64,000 nt of DNA from NCBI GenBank assembly GCA_031280615.1, contig JAITGO010000023.1, positions 62,001 through 126,000 on the forward strand, in the 5' to 3' direction. Source of the stretch: Desulfobulbus sp. Lineage in GTDB: Bacteria > Desulfobacterota > Desulfobulbia > Desulfobulbales > Desulfobulbaceae. The translations under genes and the position numbers were made by a program. Below are positions 26,475-34,467 of the stretch, piece by piece. Numbering within the stretch: position 1 is the stretch's first letter; the number at the start of each line of letters is the position of its first letter. The notes beneath the pieces were generated by a model. The model searched no databases. It was not told where the DNA came from and was given only the letters and a program-made list of their open reading frames with translations.

Positions 26475-27746
26475 TCAGAAGCGGGTTTGAAAGTAGGGTT
26501 CCAGGACCTTGGGCAGCCGCACCGTCCCGTCGGCTTGCTGGTAATTTTCCAGTACGGCCAGCAAGGTCCGGCCCACGGCGAGGCCGGAGCCGTTGAGGGT
26601 GTGGAGCAGGCGGCTTTTTTTCTCGCCCTTGGGCCGGTAGCGGATGCCTGCCCGGCGGGCCTGGAAGTCGAGGAAATTGGAGCAGGAGGAGATCTCGCGG
26701 TAGCAGTTCTGCCCCGGCAGCCACACCTCGATATCGTAGGTTTTTGCCGAGGAGAATCCCAGATCGCCCGCGCACAGGGTGATGACCCGATAAGGCAGCT
26801 CCAACAGTTGCAGGGCCGTCTCGGCATCGGCCAGCAGGCTTTCCAGCTCGTCCCAGGAGGTCTCGGGGGCGGTGAACTTCACCAATTCTACCTTTTCGAA
26901 TTGATGCTGCCGGATCAGCCCCCGGGTGTCCTTGCCGTACGAACCCGCCTCGGAGCGGAAGCAAGGGGTGTAGGCAGTGTATTTCAGCGGCAGTTCGGCC
27001 TCGTCGACGGTGGTCTCGGCATGCATGTTGGTGACCGGCACCTCGGCGGTGGGGATCAGCCACAAGTCCCATCCCTCCACTTTGAACGAATCTTCCTTGA
27101 ATTTGGGTAGTTGGCCTGTTCCGGTCATGCTTTTGGAGTTGACCATGAACGGCGGTAGCACCTCGGTGTAGCCGTGTCGCTGGGTATGCAAATCAAGAAA
27201 GAAATGGACCAGGGCGCGTGACAGCCGGGCACCGAATCCCTTGAGCAAGGCAAAGCGGGCACCGGCGAGCCGGGCAGCTGTCTCGAAATCGAGGATGCCG
27301 AGTTGTTCGCCGATCTCCCAGTGCGGCCGAGGCTGAAAGGAAAAGGTCGGAATTTCGCCCCATCGTTTGATCTCGATATTGTCCTGCTCGTCTCGTCCGG
27401 CCGGTACGGAATCGTCGCAGAGGTTGGGGATGACCAGGATCACTTCCTGCAGTTCGCCTTCGATGTCCGCCAGCACGGCATCAAGGCTTTTGATCTGGTC
27501 GGAGACCTGACGCATCTCCGCGATCAGCGGTTCGGCCTGCCCCTCGTTGCCCGCCTGCTTGAGCGAGGCGATGGTTTTGGAAACCGTGTTGCGGCGGTTT
27601 TTCAGGGCCTCGACCTCGGCGATCGTCGAGAGCCTTCGCTGGTCGGTTGCGGCAAAGCGGTCGATCAGTTGAGGATCGACACCGCGGAGCAGACTCTTTT
27701 GGCGGACCAATTCCAGATTTTCCCGGACAAAGCGCAGTTCAAGCAT
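26475..27746 (-). CDS. serS: Seryl-tRNA synthetase
   Basis: A 423-residue class II synthetase. The N-terminal long coiled-coil arm (about 30-100) binds tRNA-Ser. Motif 2 ([23 protein letters not shown]) and motif 3 ([18 protein letters not shown]) are complete. The start is the ATG read from 27746 ([10 protein letters not shown]). An upstream in-frame extension does not look like coding sequence. Confidence 0.96.
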   Translation of the reverse strand: MLELRFVRENLELVRQKSLLRGVDPQLIDRFAATDQRRLSTIAEVEALKNRRNTVSKTIASLKQAGNEGQAEPLIAEMRQVSDQIKSLDAVLADIEGELQEVILVIPNLCDDSVPAGRDEQDNIEIKRWGEIPTFSFQPRPHWEIGEQLGILDFETAARLAGARFALLKGFGARLSRALVHFFLDLHTQRHGYTEVLPPFMVNSKSMTGTGQLPKFKEDSFKVEGWDLWLIPTAEVPVTNMHAETTVDEAELPLKYTAYTPCFRSEAGSYGKDTRGLIRQHQFEKVELVKFTAPETSWDELESLLADAETALQLLELPYRVITLCAGDLGFSSAKTYDIEVWLPGQNCYREISSCSNFLDFQARRAGIRYRPKGEKKSRLLHTLNGSGLAVGRTLLAVLENYQQADGTVRLPKVLEPYFQTRF

Positions 27747-27938
27747 GGTGGTGTGAGCGGGTGAAGAACGGAGTTGAAAAACGGCTGCCGCCCTGCGGCA
27801 ACCGTGTGTCGGCATGAACGGCTTTTATCACGGCACCCGGCGAAAGGCAACGGGTATTCAATTGCTATTCTCCTTCCGTTTTGCTACTTTTCGCCGCTGC
27901 TATCGCATGTTCCCAATTTGTTTCCTCCAACGCTTGCC

Positions 27939-28670
27939 ATGAACGCTCGCCTGAAATCGTTTGCCATCTTTCTGCTTGAACTGCGCGGATTTCTGAAGGT
28001 GCTCATGCTGGCCATCGTCGGCACCACTGCGGCCCTTTTTTTCGTCTCCGGCCGGCTGTTGGCCGGGTTGCAAGGGCATCTCGGCGAAAAATTGTATTTT
28101 TTTTCCGTGGCCGCCCCCTTTCTTTCCCATGTCAATCTGGCCTTTTTCGGCGCCCTGTACCTACTGATGCCGCTGTGCATGTTCGTGTTGTGGAAGGCGT
28201 TGGGTAAGCCCTTCGGGGTGGTCGGCAAAAAGCTGACCTGGTTTGTGGTGGCGACCTGCGTGCTGTTTTACGGCGGCACGATTTTCTGCGCGTTCGTTAC
28301 CCTGCCCTTTGGCATCAGCTTTTTGCTGGGCTTTCAATCCGAGGCCTTACGGGCGGTGATCTCGGTGGACCGTTTCGTCACCTTCGTGACCCTTTTCCTG
28401 TTCGGTTTCGGGGTGATTTTCGAGTTGCCGGTCTTCATGGTGTTCGCCGCCCAGGTCGGCATCATCACCCGCAAGACCTTTGAAAAGAACAGGCGTTATG
28501 CGGTGCTGGCGATTGCCATCCTGGCCGCCGTCCTGACTCCGACCCCGGATGTTTTCAACATGGCGTTGATGGGGGTGCCCCTGTATCTGCTCTATGAATC
28601 GGGCATCCTCCTGATCCGGTTGATGGGGCTTGGCGAACGGAAAGCCGAACTTGCTCCTCCGGACGTCTGA
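27939..28670 (+). CDS. tatC: Sec-independent protein translocase TatC
   Basis: A 243-residue, six-helix membrane protein, the twin-arginine signal receptor. The visible pattern is LLELRGFLKVLMLAI, FFSVAAPFLSHVNLAFFGALYLLMPLCMFVLWKAL, the FCAFVTLPFGISFLLGFQ loop and ELPVFMVFAAQVGIITRKTF, then AAVLTPTPDVFNMALMGVPLYLLYE. No tatA or tatB gene is nearby. It starts at the ATG at 27939. The usual N-terminal HLxELR is present only as a variant (LLELRGFL). Related divergent TatCs occur in Desulfobulbaceae. Confidence 0.88.
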   Translation: MNARLKSFAIFLLELRGFLKVLMLAIVGTTAALFFVSGRLLAGLQGHLGEKLYFFSVAAPFLSHVNLAFFGALYLLMPLCMFVLWKALGKPFGVVGKKLTWFVVATCVLFYGGTIFCAFVTLPFGISFLLGFQSEALRAVISVDRFVTFVTLFLFGFGVIFELPVFMVFAAQVGIITRKTFEKNRRYAVLAIAILAAVLTPTPDVFNMALMGVPLYLLYESGILLIRLMGLGERKAELAPPDV

Positions 28671-28690
28671 CAGGCGGCCGGGCGTATCGT

Positions 28691-29104
28691 TCAATAAGGG
28701 ACGATCCGGATGCCGTGGCGTTGCAGCAGGGCGGCGGTCACCCCGGCCAGGGGAGCAAGGCCGCAAGAAGGGCTGCCGGACTTGAGCAGGCAGAGGGTGA
28801 TGTCCTGGGCCTGGGCGATGGCAAGCACCATGCGGGCGCCGCGGATAAAGGCATCGGTCACGTCGCTGCCGTCGCGATCGACGACCCGAGCCGTGCCGGC
28901 CAGAACCCCGTGGCCGTCGCCGCCGGTCAAGGAGGCTGCGGGCCGCGGGGTGGTAAGGCCACCCAGCTGTTCGGGGCAGACCGGAATCCAGTGGCGGTTT
29001 GCCAAAAAACGCAGGCAGGCGGGATCGGGTTTGCTGCGCCCGTCGTAGCGGGTGCAGAGTCCGACGAGACAGGCGCTCACCAGACACTTGGACGAATGTT
29101 CCAT
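28691..29104 (-). CDS. DUF523 family protein
   Basis: About 137 residues from the ATG read from 29104. The family hallmarks are CLVSACLVGLCTRYDG, VCPEQLGGLTTPRPAASL and LLKSGSPSCG. The conserved cysteines suggest metal or thiol chemistry, but the function is not established. A longer frame upstream (to 29161) is unlikely. It is divergent from ftsB with a 36-bp gap. Confidence 0.88.
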   Translation of the reverse strand: MEHSSKCLVSACLVGLCTRYDGRSKPDPACLRFLANRHWIPVCPEQLGGLTTPRPAASLTGGDGHGVLAGTARVVDRDGSDVTDAFIRGARMVLAIAQAQDITLCLLKSGSPSCGLAPLAGVTAALLQRHGIRIVPY

Positions 29105-29140
29105 CCTGTACCAGTAGAGTAGAAGAAATCGAAGAGACAC

Positions 29141-29470
29141 ATGACCATACGCAAACAGCAAGAGGATACTCGTCCGGATAGGAAGACGCTCTGGTTTCTT
29201 GGCGCGGCGATCGTGGTTTTATTTCTGCTGTGGGTGATGTTTGCCCCGGGGCGCGGGCTTTTTCATTACCTGCGATTGAAAAAGGATATTGCCGCGCTCA
29301 GCGAGGAAAACGTCCGTCTGGAAGCAAAAAATACCGAACTGCTCGAAGACATCAACCGGTTGCGCTCCGATGACAAGTATCTGGAAGAGGTGGCCCGGAA
29401 AAAGCACGGACTGCTGCGCAAGAACGAAACGGTGTTCGAGTTCGAACCTCCCAAAAAGAAAAAGGAATAG
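29141..29470 (+). CDS. ftsB: FtsB/DivIC-type septum formation protein
   Basis: A 109-residue bitopic protein. It has a basic cytoplasmic N-terminus, one transmembrane helix (about 17-36), a heptad-repeat coiled coil (LRLKKDIAALSEENVRLEAKN) and the YLEEVARKKHGLLRKNETVFEF region typical of FtsB. It joins FtsL and FtsQ at the division site. The lysine-rich tail is ordinary for the group. Confidence 0.88.
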   Translation: MTIRKQQEDTRPDRKTLWFLGAAIVVLFLLWVMFAPGRGLFHYLRLKKDIAALSEENVRLEAKNTELLEDINRLRSDDKYLEEVARKKHGLLRKNETVFEFEPPKKKKE

Positions 29471-29494
29471 GGCGAGGCCATTCGGGGGCGAATT

Positions 29495-30382
29495 TTGACA
29501 GGCAACGGCGACGGAGACAAGAGGGAGCGAACGGGCAGGGCGGCTGCCGATGGCGGCGCGAAGCCGGAGCGGGATCCGGCGGTCTCCTCCGACCGCATGG
29601 ACGGCCTCCATCTGGCCGGGGCCTTGCGGACCCTGCTGCGGCACCACCGGCAGATGGGCATCGAACACTATCCCTCCTCGCCCGGACTGCAGGGCTTTCT
29701 CTACCCCCAGGAGCGGCCGGCACCACCGGTGGAGGGCAAGAACCAGGCGGTTGAGCCGGCGGTGCCCACCCGGGCCGAGGCCGTGGCACCGACAACGCCG
29801 GAAAAGGCCGGGGCAGGGCTGCAAGCTCTTGATCGCGAAATCGATGCCTGCCGCCAATGCTGCCTGGCGTCGGCCAGGCAGGGCGTGGTCCACGCCCGCG
29901 GCATCGGGGAGGCGGTGTTGATGGTGGTTGGCGATTATTCCGTTCAGAGCGCGGAGTTTTCCGCCGCGACCCTGTTCGGTGCGGCCGAGGACACCATGCT
30001 CTGGAACATGATGCGCGCCATTGGCCTAGCCCCCGAGCAGGTCTACGTGACCAACGCGGTCAAATGCTGCCCGCTTGCGGCAAAGGTCCCGAACGAGGAG
30101 AGCATCCGCTGCTGTCACGGTTTTCTGGTGCGGGAAATCGAGCTGGTGCAACCCAAGATGGTGTGTGCCATGGGCGAGATTGCGGTGCGCGCGTTGACCG
30201 GGGCGCAGGGGGCGCTGGTACGGCTGCGCGGCCGGTTCCATCCTTGCCGGCTTGCGTATGCCGCTGGCGAGCCGCTCCAGGTCATGGCGACCTTTCATCC
30301 CCGTTTTCTTCTGAAAAACATCGAGTTGAAAAAGGCGGCCTGGCAGGATTTGCAGCTGATCCAGCGGCGGCTTCAGACATAA
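29495..30382 (+). CDS. Uracil-DNA glycosylase family protein (family 4/5-like)
   Basis: A 295-residue protein starting at a TTG with GGGGGCG upstream. ATG at 29597 is an alternative start. The N-terminal 110 residues are a Pro/Ala-rich extension. Family features are four cysteines spaced as for the [4Fe-4S] cluster (C119, C122, C191, C207), TNAVKCCP and the C-terminal HPR. The usual GExPG motif A is replaced by VVGDYSVQSAEFSAATLFG, so the uracil-excising activity is uncertain. Such variant proteins occur in Deltaproteobacteria. Confidence 0.75.
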   Translation: MTGNGDGDKRERTGRAAADGGAKPERDPAVSSDRMDGLHLAGALRTLLRHHRQMGIEHYPSSPGLQGFLYPQERPAPPVEGKNQAVEPAVPTRAEAVAPTTPEKAGAGLQALDREIDACRQCCLASARQGVVHARGIGEAVLMVVGDYSVQSAEFSAATLFGAAEDTMLWNMMRAIGLAPEQVYVTNAVKCCPLAAKVPNEESIRCCHGFLVREIELVQPKMVCAMGEIAVRALTGAQGALVRLRGRFHPCRLAYAAGEPLQVMATFHPRFLLKNIELKKAAWQDLQLIQRRLQT

Positions 30383-30510
30383 ACGACGCGGCCGCCCGGG
30401 GTGGCGGACCGCAACGGCCTTGGTGCGCGGGTATCGTGCATCGGCCCGTCTTGATCGCGCCACTTCCGGCGCACCCACCACCGGCGTTTTGAGCTTTTGA
30501 GGAGGTCTGC

Positions 30511-31137
30511 GTGGCTGTTCACTGCATTGCCCATCCGTTGGTCCGGCACAAGCTGGGCCTGATGCGTGAGAAGGATATCTCGACCAAGGATTTTCGGGAG
30601 CTGGCCTCGGAGATCGGGATGCTGCTGGCCTACGAGGCCACCGGCAACCTGCCCACCGAACGGGTTACCGTGGAGACCTGGGCCGGGCCGGTGGCGGTCG
30701 ATCGGATAAAAGGTAAGAAAATCACCATAGTCCCTGTACTGAGAGCCGGGCTGGGCATGATGGACGGGGTCCTCATGGCCCTGCCCAACGCCAAGGTGTC
30801 GGTGGTGGGGCTGTATCGCGACGAGACCACTTTGCGGCCGGTGGCCTATTTCAAGAAGTTGGTGCCGGATATCGACCAACGCCAGGCGATGATCCTCGAT
30901 CCGATGCTGGCCACCGGCGGCACCCTGGTCGCAACCGTCGACATGCTGAAAGAAGCCGGCTGCCGAAGCATTCTCGGACTGTTCCTGGTGGCTGCGCCCG
31001 AGGGAATCCGTGCTCTGGAAGCACGCCATCCCGATGTCGACATCTATGTTGCCGCCGTCGATGAGCGCCTGAACGAGGCCGGGTATATTCTCCCCGGACT
31101 CGGCGACGCCGGCGACAAAATTTTCGGCACCAAGTGA
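30511..31137 (+). CDS. upp: Uracil phosphoribosyltransferase
   Basis: A 208-residue type I phosphoribosyltransferase converting uracil and PRPP to [39 protein letters not shown] and the PRPP motif [11 protein letters not shown] are complete, as is the C-terminal uracil site [18 protein letters not shown]. The start is a GTG with a strong AGGAGG. No terminator is visible before the prophage end, which suggests the phage inserted close to the 3' end. Confidence 0.95.
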   Translation: MAVHCIAHPLVRHKLGLMREKDISTKDFRELASEIGMLLAYEATGNLPTERVTVETWAGPVAVDRIKGKKITIVPVLRAGLGMMDGVLMALPNAKVSVVGLYRDETTLRPVAYFKKLVPDIDQRQAMILDPMLATGGTLVATVDMLKEAGCRSILGLFLVAAPEGIRALEARHPDVDIYVAAVDERLNEAGYILPGLGDAGDKIFGTK

Positions 31138-31172
31138 GGGGCGATCAGGGGGATGTTCCCTAGAAAACGAAT

Positions 31173-31356
31173 CAGAACCTGGGTGTGAAACGGGATAAAG
31201 TTAAATCAAACGGGTTTAAACGGGATCGGATTGAATTGATTGTGGATTTTGAAGTTTTGGCAAAAAGAAACTCGGAAAACTGCTTCAGAACCTGAGCCAA
31301 GGAAAAACCAAGGAAAAAGCGGTTTGCCGAGTTTCTCGCAAAAGATTTAGAACCTG
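31173..31356. repeat. Repeated motifs at the candidate left phage end
   Basis: AGAACCTG occurs at 31174-31181, 31287-31294 and 31349-31356. AAACGGG occurs at 31188, 31208 and 31218, spaced 20 and 10 bases. A 10-bp inverted repeat, AGAAACTCGG/CCGAGTTTCT, sits at 31266-31275 and 31327-31336. These are candidate transposase-binding sites. No gene is visible in this 230-bp stretch. Confidence 0.5.
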
Positions 31357-31367
31357 CGGGGTCGGGA

Positions 31368-32141
31368 TCAATCCGAGATGAACGACCGGCAGAAGAAGAT
31401 GATTTGGCCGATGATGTGCAAGTCTTTGGTGTCGGCCTCGTATGGCTCGAAATCCTGGCGGTTGTCGGAGATGATGCGGACCTTGCCGCCGATCCGGAAA
31501 GACAGCCGCTTGATCATCACCGTCGAATCCACGCGCAAAGCGTAGATCATTCCCTCCTTGATATCGCGCCGGCCGGTATCGATCATCACGGCATCGCCAT
31601 CTTGGATCGTCGGGTCCATGGAACTCCCTTGCACACGCATCAACACGACGCTCTTCGGGCTTGACGCAACCCTGTACAGCCAGCTCTTGCGGAACGCATA
31701 GTAATCCCGCATATCCTCGGAAAGCACGAAACAACCTCCACCTGCCGATAACTTCGCGTCGGCCATGGGAATATAATCGAACATTTCCGGGTCAGGGTTT
31801 TGCCAACTGGGAATGGTGACCCTGCCGCTTTCATCAATAGTGCAGGGCTTGGGGGTGGGCGTCACCTGACTTACCCTCGTAGAGCGAGAGTCAATCGGGA
31901 TACCTTCATGCCGTATAGGCCCCCTTCCTTCTATTATCCAATCAGTATTTCCACCAAATTCAGAAGCTATTCTGTATGCCCAGTCAGCGGGAAAGCTGTT
32001 TCTTGTCCTTGCGCCAGAAACAGACTGCCCCTTGATTCCCAAAAAATCGGCAAGCTGCCGCTTCTGAGTCCATCCAGTAAGTTTCATGGTTCGATTCCAC
32101 GAAGCATCAAACTTGTCAAAATCGCTTGATTCGCACGTCAT
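31368..32141 (-). CDS. CI-type phage repressor with S24 (LexA-like) domain
   Basis: A 257-residue repressor from the ATG read from 32141, with GGAAAG 5 bases upstream. The N-terminal helix-turn-helix (about 15-70: WTQKRQLADFLGIKGQSVSGARTR) binds DNA. The C-terminal S24 domain carries Ser174 (QGSSMDPT) and Lys211 (MIKRLS). AG at 133-134 in LSAGGG is a plausible self-cleavage site. It faces away from the early genes and probably represses them from the TGACC sites at 32156-32197, with RecA-dependent inactivation. Confidence 0.88.
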   Translation of the reverse strand: MTCESSDFDKFDASWNRTMKLTGWTQKRQLADFLGIKGQSVSGARTRNSFPADWAYRIASEFGGNTDWIIEGRGPIRHEGIPIDSRSTRVSQVTPTPKPCTIDESGRVTIPSWQNPDPEMFDYIPMADAKLSAGGGCFVLSEDMRDYYAFRKSWLYRVASSPKSVVLMRVQGSSMDPTIQDGDAVMIDTGRRDIKEGMIYALRVDSTVMIKRLSFRIGGKVRIISDNRQDFEPYEADTKDLHIIGQIIFFCRSFISD

Positions 32142-32155
32142 AGTTCTTTCCAAAA

Positions 32156-32197
32156 AAGCCTGACCGAAGTTTGACCATGAAAATTTTGGTCAGGCTT
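32156..32197. promoter_or_regulatory. Candidate repressor operator with TGACC half-sites
   Basis: AAGCCTGACC (32156-32165) and GGTCAGGCTT (32188-32197) are a perfect 10-bp inverted repeat. A third half-site, TTGACC, lies between them at 32171-32176. TATAAT follows at 32202-32207, but it has no well-spaced -35 box. The cluster lies between the repressor gene and the early genes. The rest of the gap to 32418 is AT-rich with no gene visible. Confidence 0.6.
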
Positions 32198-32417
32198 CCA
32201 ATATAATAACGAAAATTCAACAAATTAACACCGCGTGGCTAAGCTTCAGGCTTATCGAGAAGTCTGACGTGAAAAATAAGCTTGAAATTTACTAAAAACT
32301 CATTTAATACTTAGCCCACGCCCCCCACAAAAGGGGGTTGGTTAACCAGAAATTACACGGGCGAGAACAAATCTTCAATGTCCGTGTGAAATTAAAACCA
32401 GACAGTGGGGGTGGAAT

Positions 32418-32618
32418 ATGGCGGACGGTGGAAGAAAGAACGCAAAGCATGGGGCCATGCAGGCGCACATCGAACTGGTAAAGGGCGGTTTGTCGGATGA
32501 TGAATGGGCAGCCGAAATCACTCGTCGGATGATGAATAGGAAGCCGAAATCACCCTTGAACGGCACGGTTTGCGCGGATGCGGTTCTCGCAACGGTAATT
32601 TCTCGCGATTCGGCTTAG
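32418..32618 (+). CDS. Small early phage protein, unknown
   Basis: A 66-residue protein with GGGGTGG upstream of its ATG. It is mostly helical and charged (AHIELVKGGLSDDEWAAEITRRMM). It is the first gene rightward of the operator region. I do not recognise the family. A regulatory role is possible but unsupported. Confidence 0.5.
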   Translation: MADGGRKNAKHGAMQAHIELVKGGLSDDEWAAEITRRMMNRKPKSPLNGTVCADAVLATVISRDSA

Positions 32619-32625
32619 GACGCCA

Positions 32626-32919
32626 ATGAGTGAAATCAGGATGCCGGACATTGTGTGGCGGTGGGGAAATGCCGCCACACAGGGCAAAAAACCACTAAAA
32701 ATCGAACTGTATCAGGCCGAGCAGTGGCGGCACAACTGGGACCCGCACAAACGAACCATGCACCCTCACCCACCGCTGCGCAATCGAGAATACTGGAATC
32801 AGTATTACCGGCTGCGTGTCGATGGTCGATGGCAAGGCCGAAAAGGTTACAAGTACTGTTTTTACACCTTGGAACAAGCGGTTGTGCTCGCGGAACGGAT
32901 GTACAGGGAGCGGATTTGA
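32626..32919 (+). CDS. Small early phage protein, unknown, aromatic-rich
   Basis: A 97-residue protein with many Trp, Tyr and Arg residues (VWRWGNAATQG, REYWNQYYRLRVDGRWQGRKGY). It starts 8 bases after the previous stop and its stop overlaps the next ATG. The composition suggests nucleic-acid binding, but no known domain is seen. Confidence 0.55.
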   Translation: MSEIRMPDIVWRWGNAATQGKKPLKIELYQAEQWRHNWDPHKRTMHPHPPLRNREYWNQYYRLRVDGRWQGRKGYKYCFYTLEQAVVLAERMYRERI

Positions 32920-33341
32920 TGGTTACCCAGTTGGGCCTTTTCACCTCTATCCCGACGCTCAATGTGTTGCGGGATCTAAAGGTCGCCATGGCTCAAGCTG
33001 CCGATGCCACAGGGCTATCGAGAGAAGCATTGTGCGACCGGATCAACCAGCTGGCCGACCGTTACGGGGTCCGGCTGGTGAAGGGAACCGGGCCGAACCT
33101 GACCATGGCCACCCTGGAGAAATGGCTGAACCCGGAGGACAAGGAGCGGGTGATTCCGACCAAGGCCCTTTCCGTGTTCTGCGCGGCGGTGGACAGCGTC
33201 GAACCGATGCAGGTGCTGGTAGCTCCCCTGGGATGGCGGGTGATTGACGACAGACAGGCCAAGCTGCTGACCCTGGCCGAACTGGACCGGGACGTCAAGC
33301 GCAAGCAGGCTGAAATGAAACGATTAAAAGCGGAACTCTAA
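32919..33341 (+). CDS. Early phage protein, unknown
   Basis: A 140-residue protein with an ATG overlapping the previous stop (TGATG). The middle part (AQAADATGLSREALCDRINQLADRYGVRLVKG) resembles a helix-turn-helix. The C-terminus is a charged helix (RDVKRKQAEMKRLKAEL). A similar small gene of unknown function occupies this position in several Mu-like phages. I cannot name a family. Confidence 0.55.
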   Translation: MVTQLGLFTSIPTLNVLRDLKVAMAQAADATGLSREALCDRINQLADRYGVRLVKGTGPNLTMATLEKWLNPEDKERVIPTKALSVFCAAVDSVEPMQVLVAPLGWRVIDDRQAKLLTLAELDRDVKRKQAEMKRLKAEL

Positions 33342-33350
33342 GGAACTGAC

Positions 33351-34247
33351 ATGGAACTGATCATCAACGACAAGCCCCTGGCCCCATATGAGCAAGGCCG
33401 GTTAAGAGAACTCGAAGAAATCATCCGGGACAATTTCCTTGCCTACGTGGCCGTGGGCGAGGCGTTGCTTGAGATCCGCGAGAGCCGATTGTACCGCACC
33501 GAGGATGGCCGCACCTGGGAAGGTTACTGTCGCGAGTTGTGGGATATGTCGCACCAGCGGGCCGATCAGTTGATCGCGGCCAAGGCGGTGGTTGAGAATT
33601 TGACAACAATTGTTGTCAAGGGCGATGGCACCCCGGACTGGGAATTACTCCCGGCCAACGAATCGCAGGCCCGCGAATTGGCCCGGCTGGAGCCGGAAGA
33701 GCAGGTGCGGGTATGGCGGGATCTGATCGACTTCAAACAGTCGACGGCCGATGCCGCTCAACCTTTCCGCCTGACCGCGAAAACGGTCAAGGCGGCGGTG
33801 CGGGAACTCAAGGGCGAATCAATCACCAAAAGCACCCGCGCTGCCAAGGACCACATCAGGAAGCAATCCAAAAGCGAGGACAGGAAATCCGAACGATTTG
33901 TCGTCGCCATCGGTGTGCTCATGACCCAGATCGAATTGGAAAAGGATGCGAACTGGCGCCACACCTCCAGGGAGGCTGTTTTCAATTCCCTGTGTGCGGT
34001 CGCCCAGGCAGTGGGCGAGTGCGGGGAAGAGACAATCAAGGCAAAGCGGGTGCTTTGGCGAGGCAACAACACCGATAAACTGCTGGCTGCCGGAATCAAG
34101 ATTTTCCGCTTGTCGGCCAGCCAAAAGTCGATCGAGCAGCTCGAATCCGCCGACGAATGGCTGGTGTATGGCGAATACGAGACTACCGAACAGGGGCTGG
34201 CCGCTTTTGACGACCTGATGCTCGATCCTCTCAATATCCAGGCGTGA
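33351..34247 (+). CDS. Phage protein with plasmid-partition-like N-terminal region
   Basis: A 298-residue protein. The N-terminal half (LREIIRDNFLAYVAVGEALLEIRESRLYR, then GRTWEGYCRELWDMSHQRADQLIAAKAVVENL) and LPANESQARELARLEPEEQVRVW resemble proteins found on plasmids and phages, often annotated as ParB-like or methylase-associated. The C-terminal 120 residues look like a separate alpha-helical domain. The biochemical role is unknown. Confidence 0.6.
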   Translation: MELIINDKPLAPYEQGRLRELEEIIRDNFLAYVAVGEALLEIRESRLYRTEDGRTWEGYCRELWDMSHQRADQLIAAKAVVENLTTIVVKGDGTPDWELLPANESQARELARLEPEEQVRVWRDLIDFKQSTADAAQPFRLTAKTVKAAVRELKGESITKSTRAAKDHIRKQSKSEDRKSERFVVAIGVLMTQIELEKDANWRHTSREAVFNSLCAVAQAVGECGEETIKAKRVLWRGNNTDKLLAAGIKIFRLSASQKSIEQLESADEWLVYGEYETTEQGLAAFDDLMLDPLNIQA

Positions 34248-34251
34248 GACG

Positions 34252-34467
34252 ATGGAACGGAACAGCATTGAAATCCGGGTATGGATGCGTCGCAAGGGCA
34301 TCAGGTTGGTCAACATCCAGCGAGAGCTTGAATTCCGGACTCACAAAACGGTGAGGGCGACCATAGAGGGAGCCGAGAATAACCGTCGGGTACTGGCCTG
34401 GCTGCGGGATGCCGGTTGCCCTAAAAAACACCTGGCACTGCCTGCCGACATGAGGAAAGTGGCGTGA
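34252..34467 (+). CDS. Small Ner/Nlp-like DNA-binding protein (tentative)
   Basis: A 71-residue basic protein (EIRVWMRRKGIRLVNIQRELEFRTHKTVRATIEGAENNRRVLAWLRDAG) directly upstream of the transposase. Its stop overlaps the transposase GTG. The position and a helix-turn-helix-like pattern match Ner-type regulators of Mu-like phages. Homology is not certain. Confidence 0.6.
   Translation: MERNSIEIRVWMRRKGIRLVNIQRELEFRTHKTVRATIEGAENNRRVLAWLRDAGCPKKHLALPADMRKVA

Noticed and set aside
31138..31367. CRISPR-like array because of repeated short motifs
   Set aside because: Repeats are only 7-8 bases with irregular spacing and no spacers. They fit protein-binding sites better.
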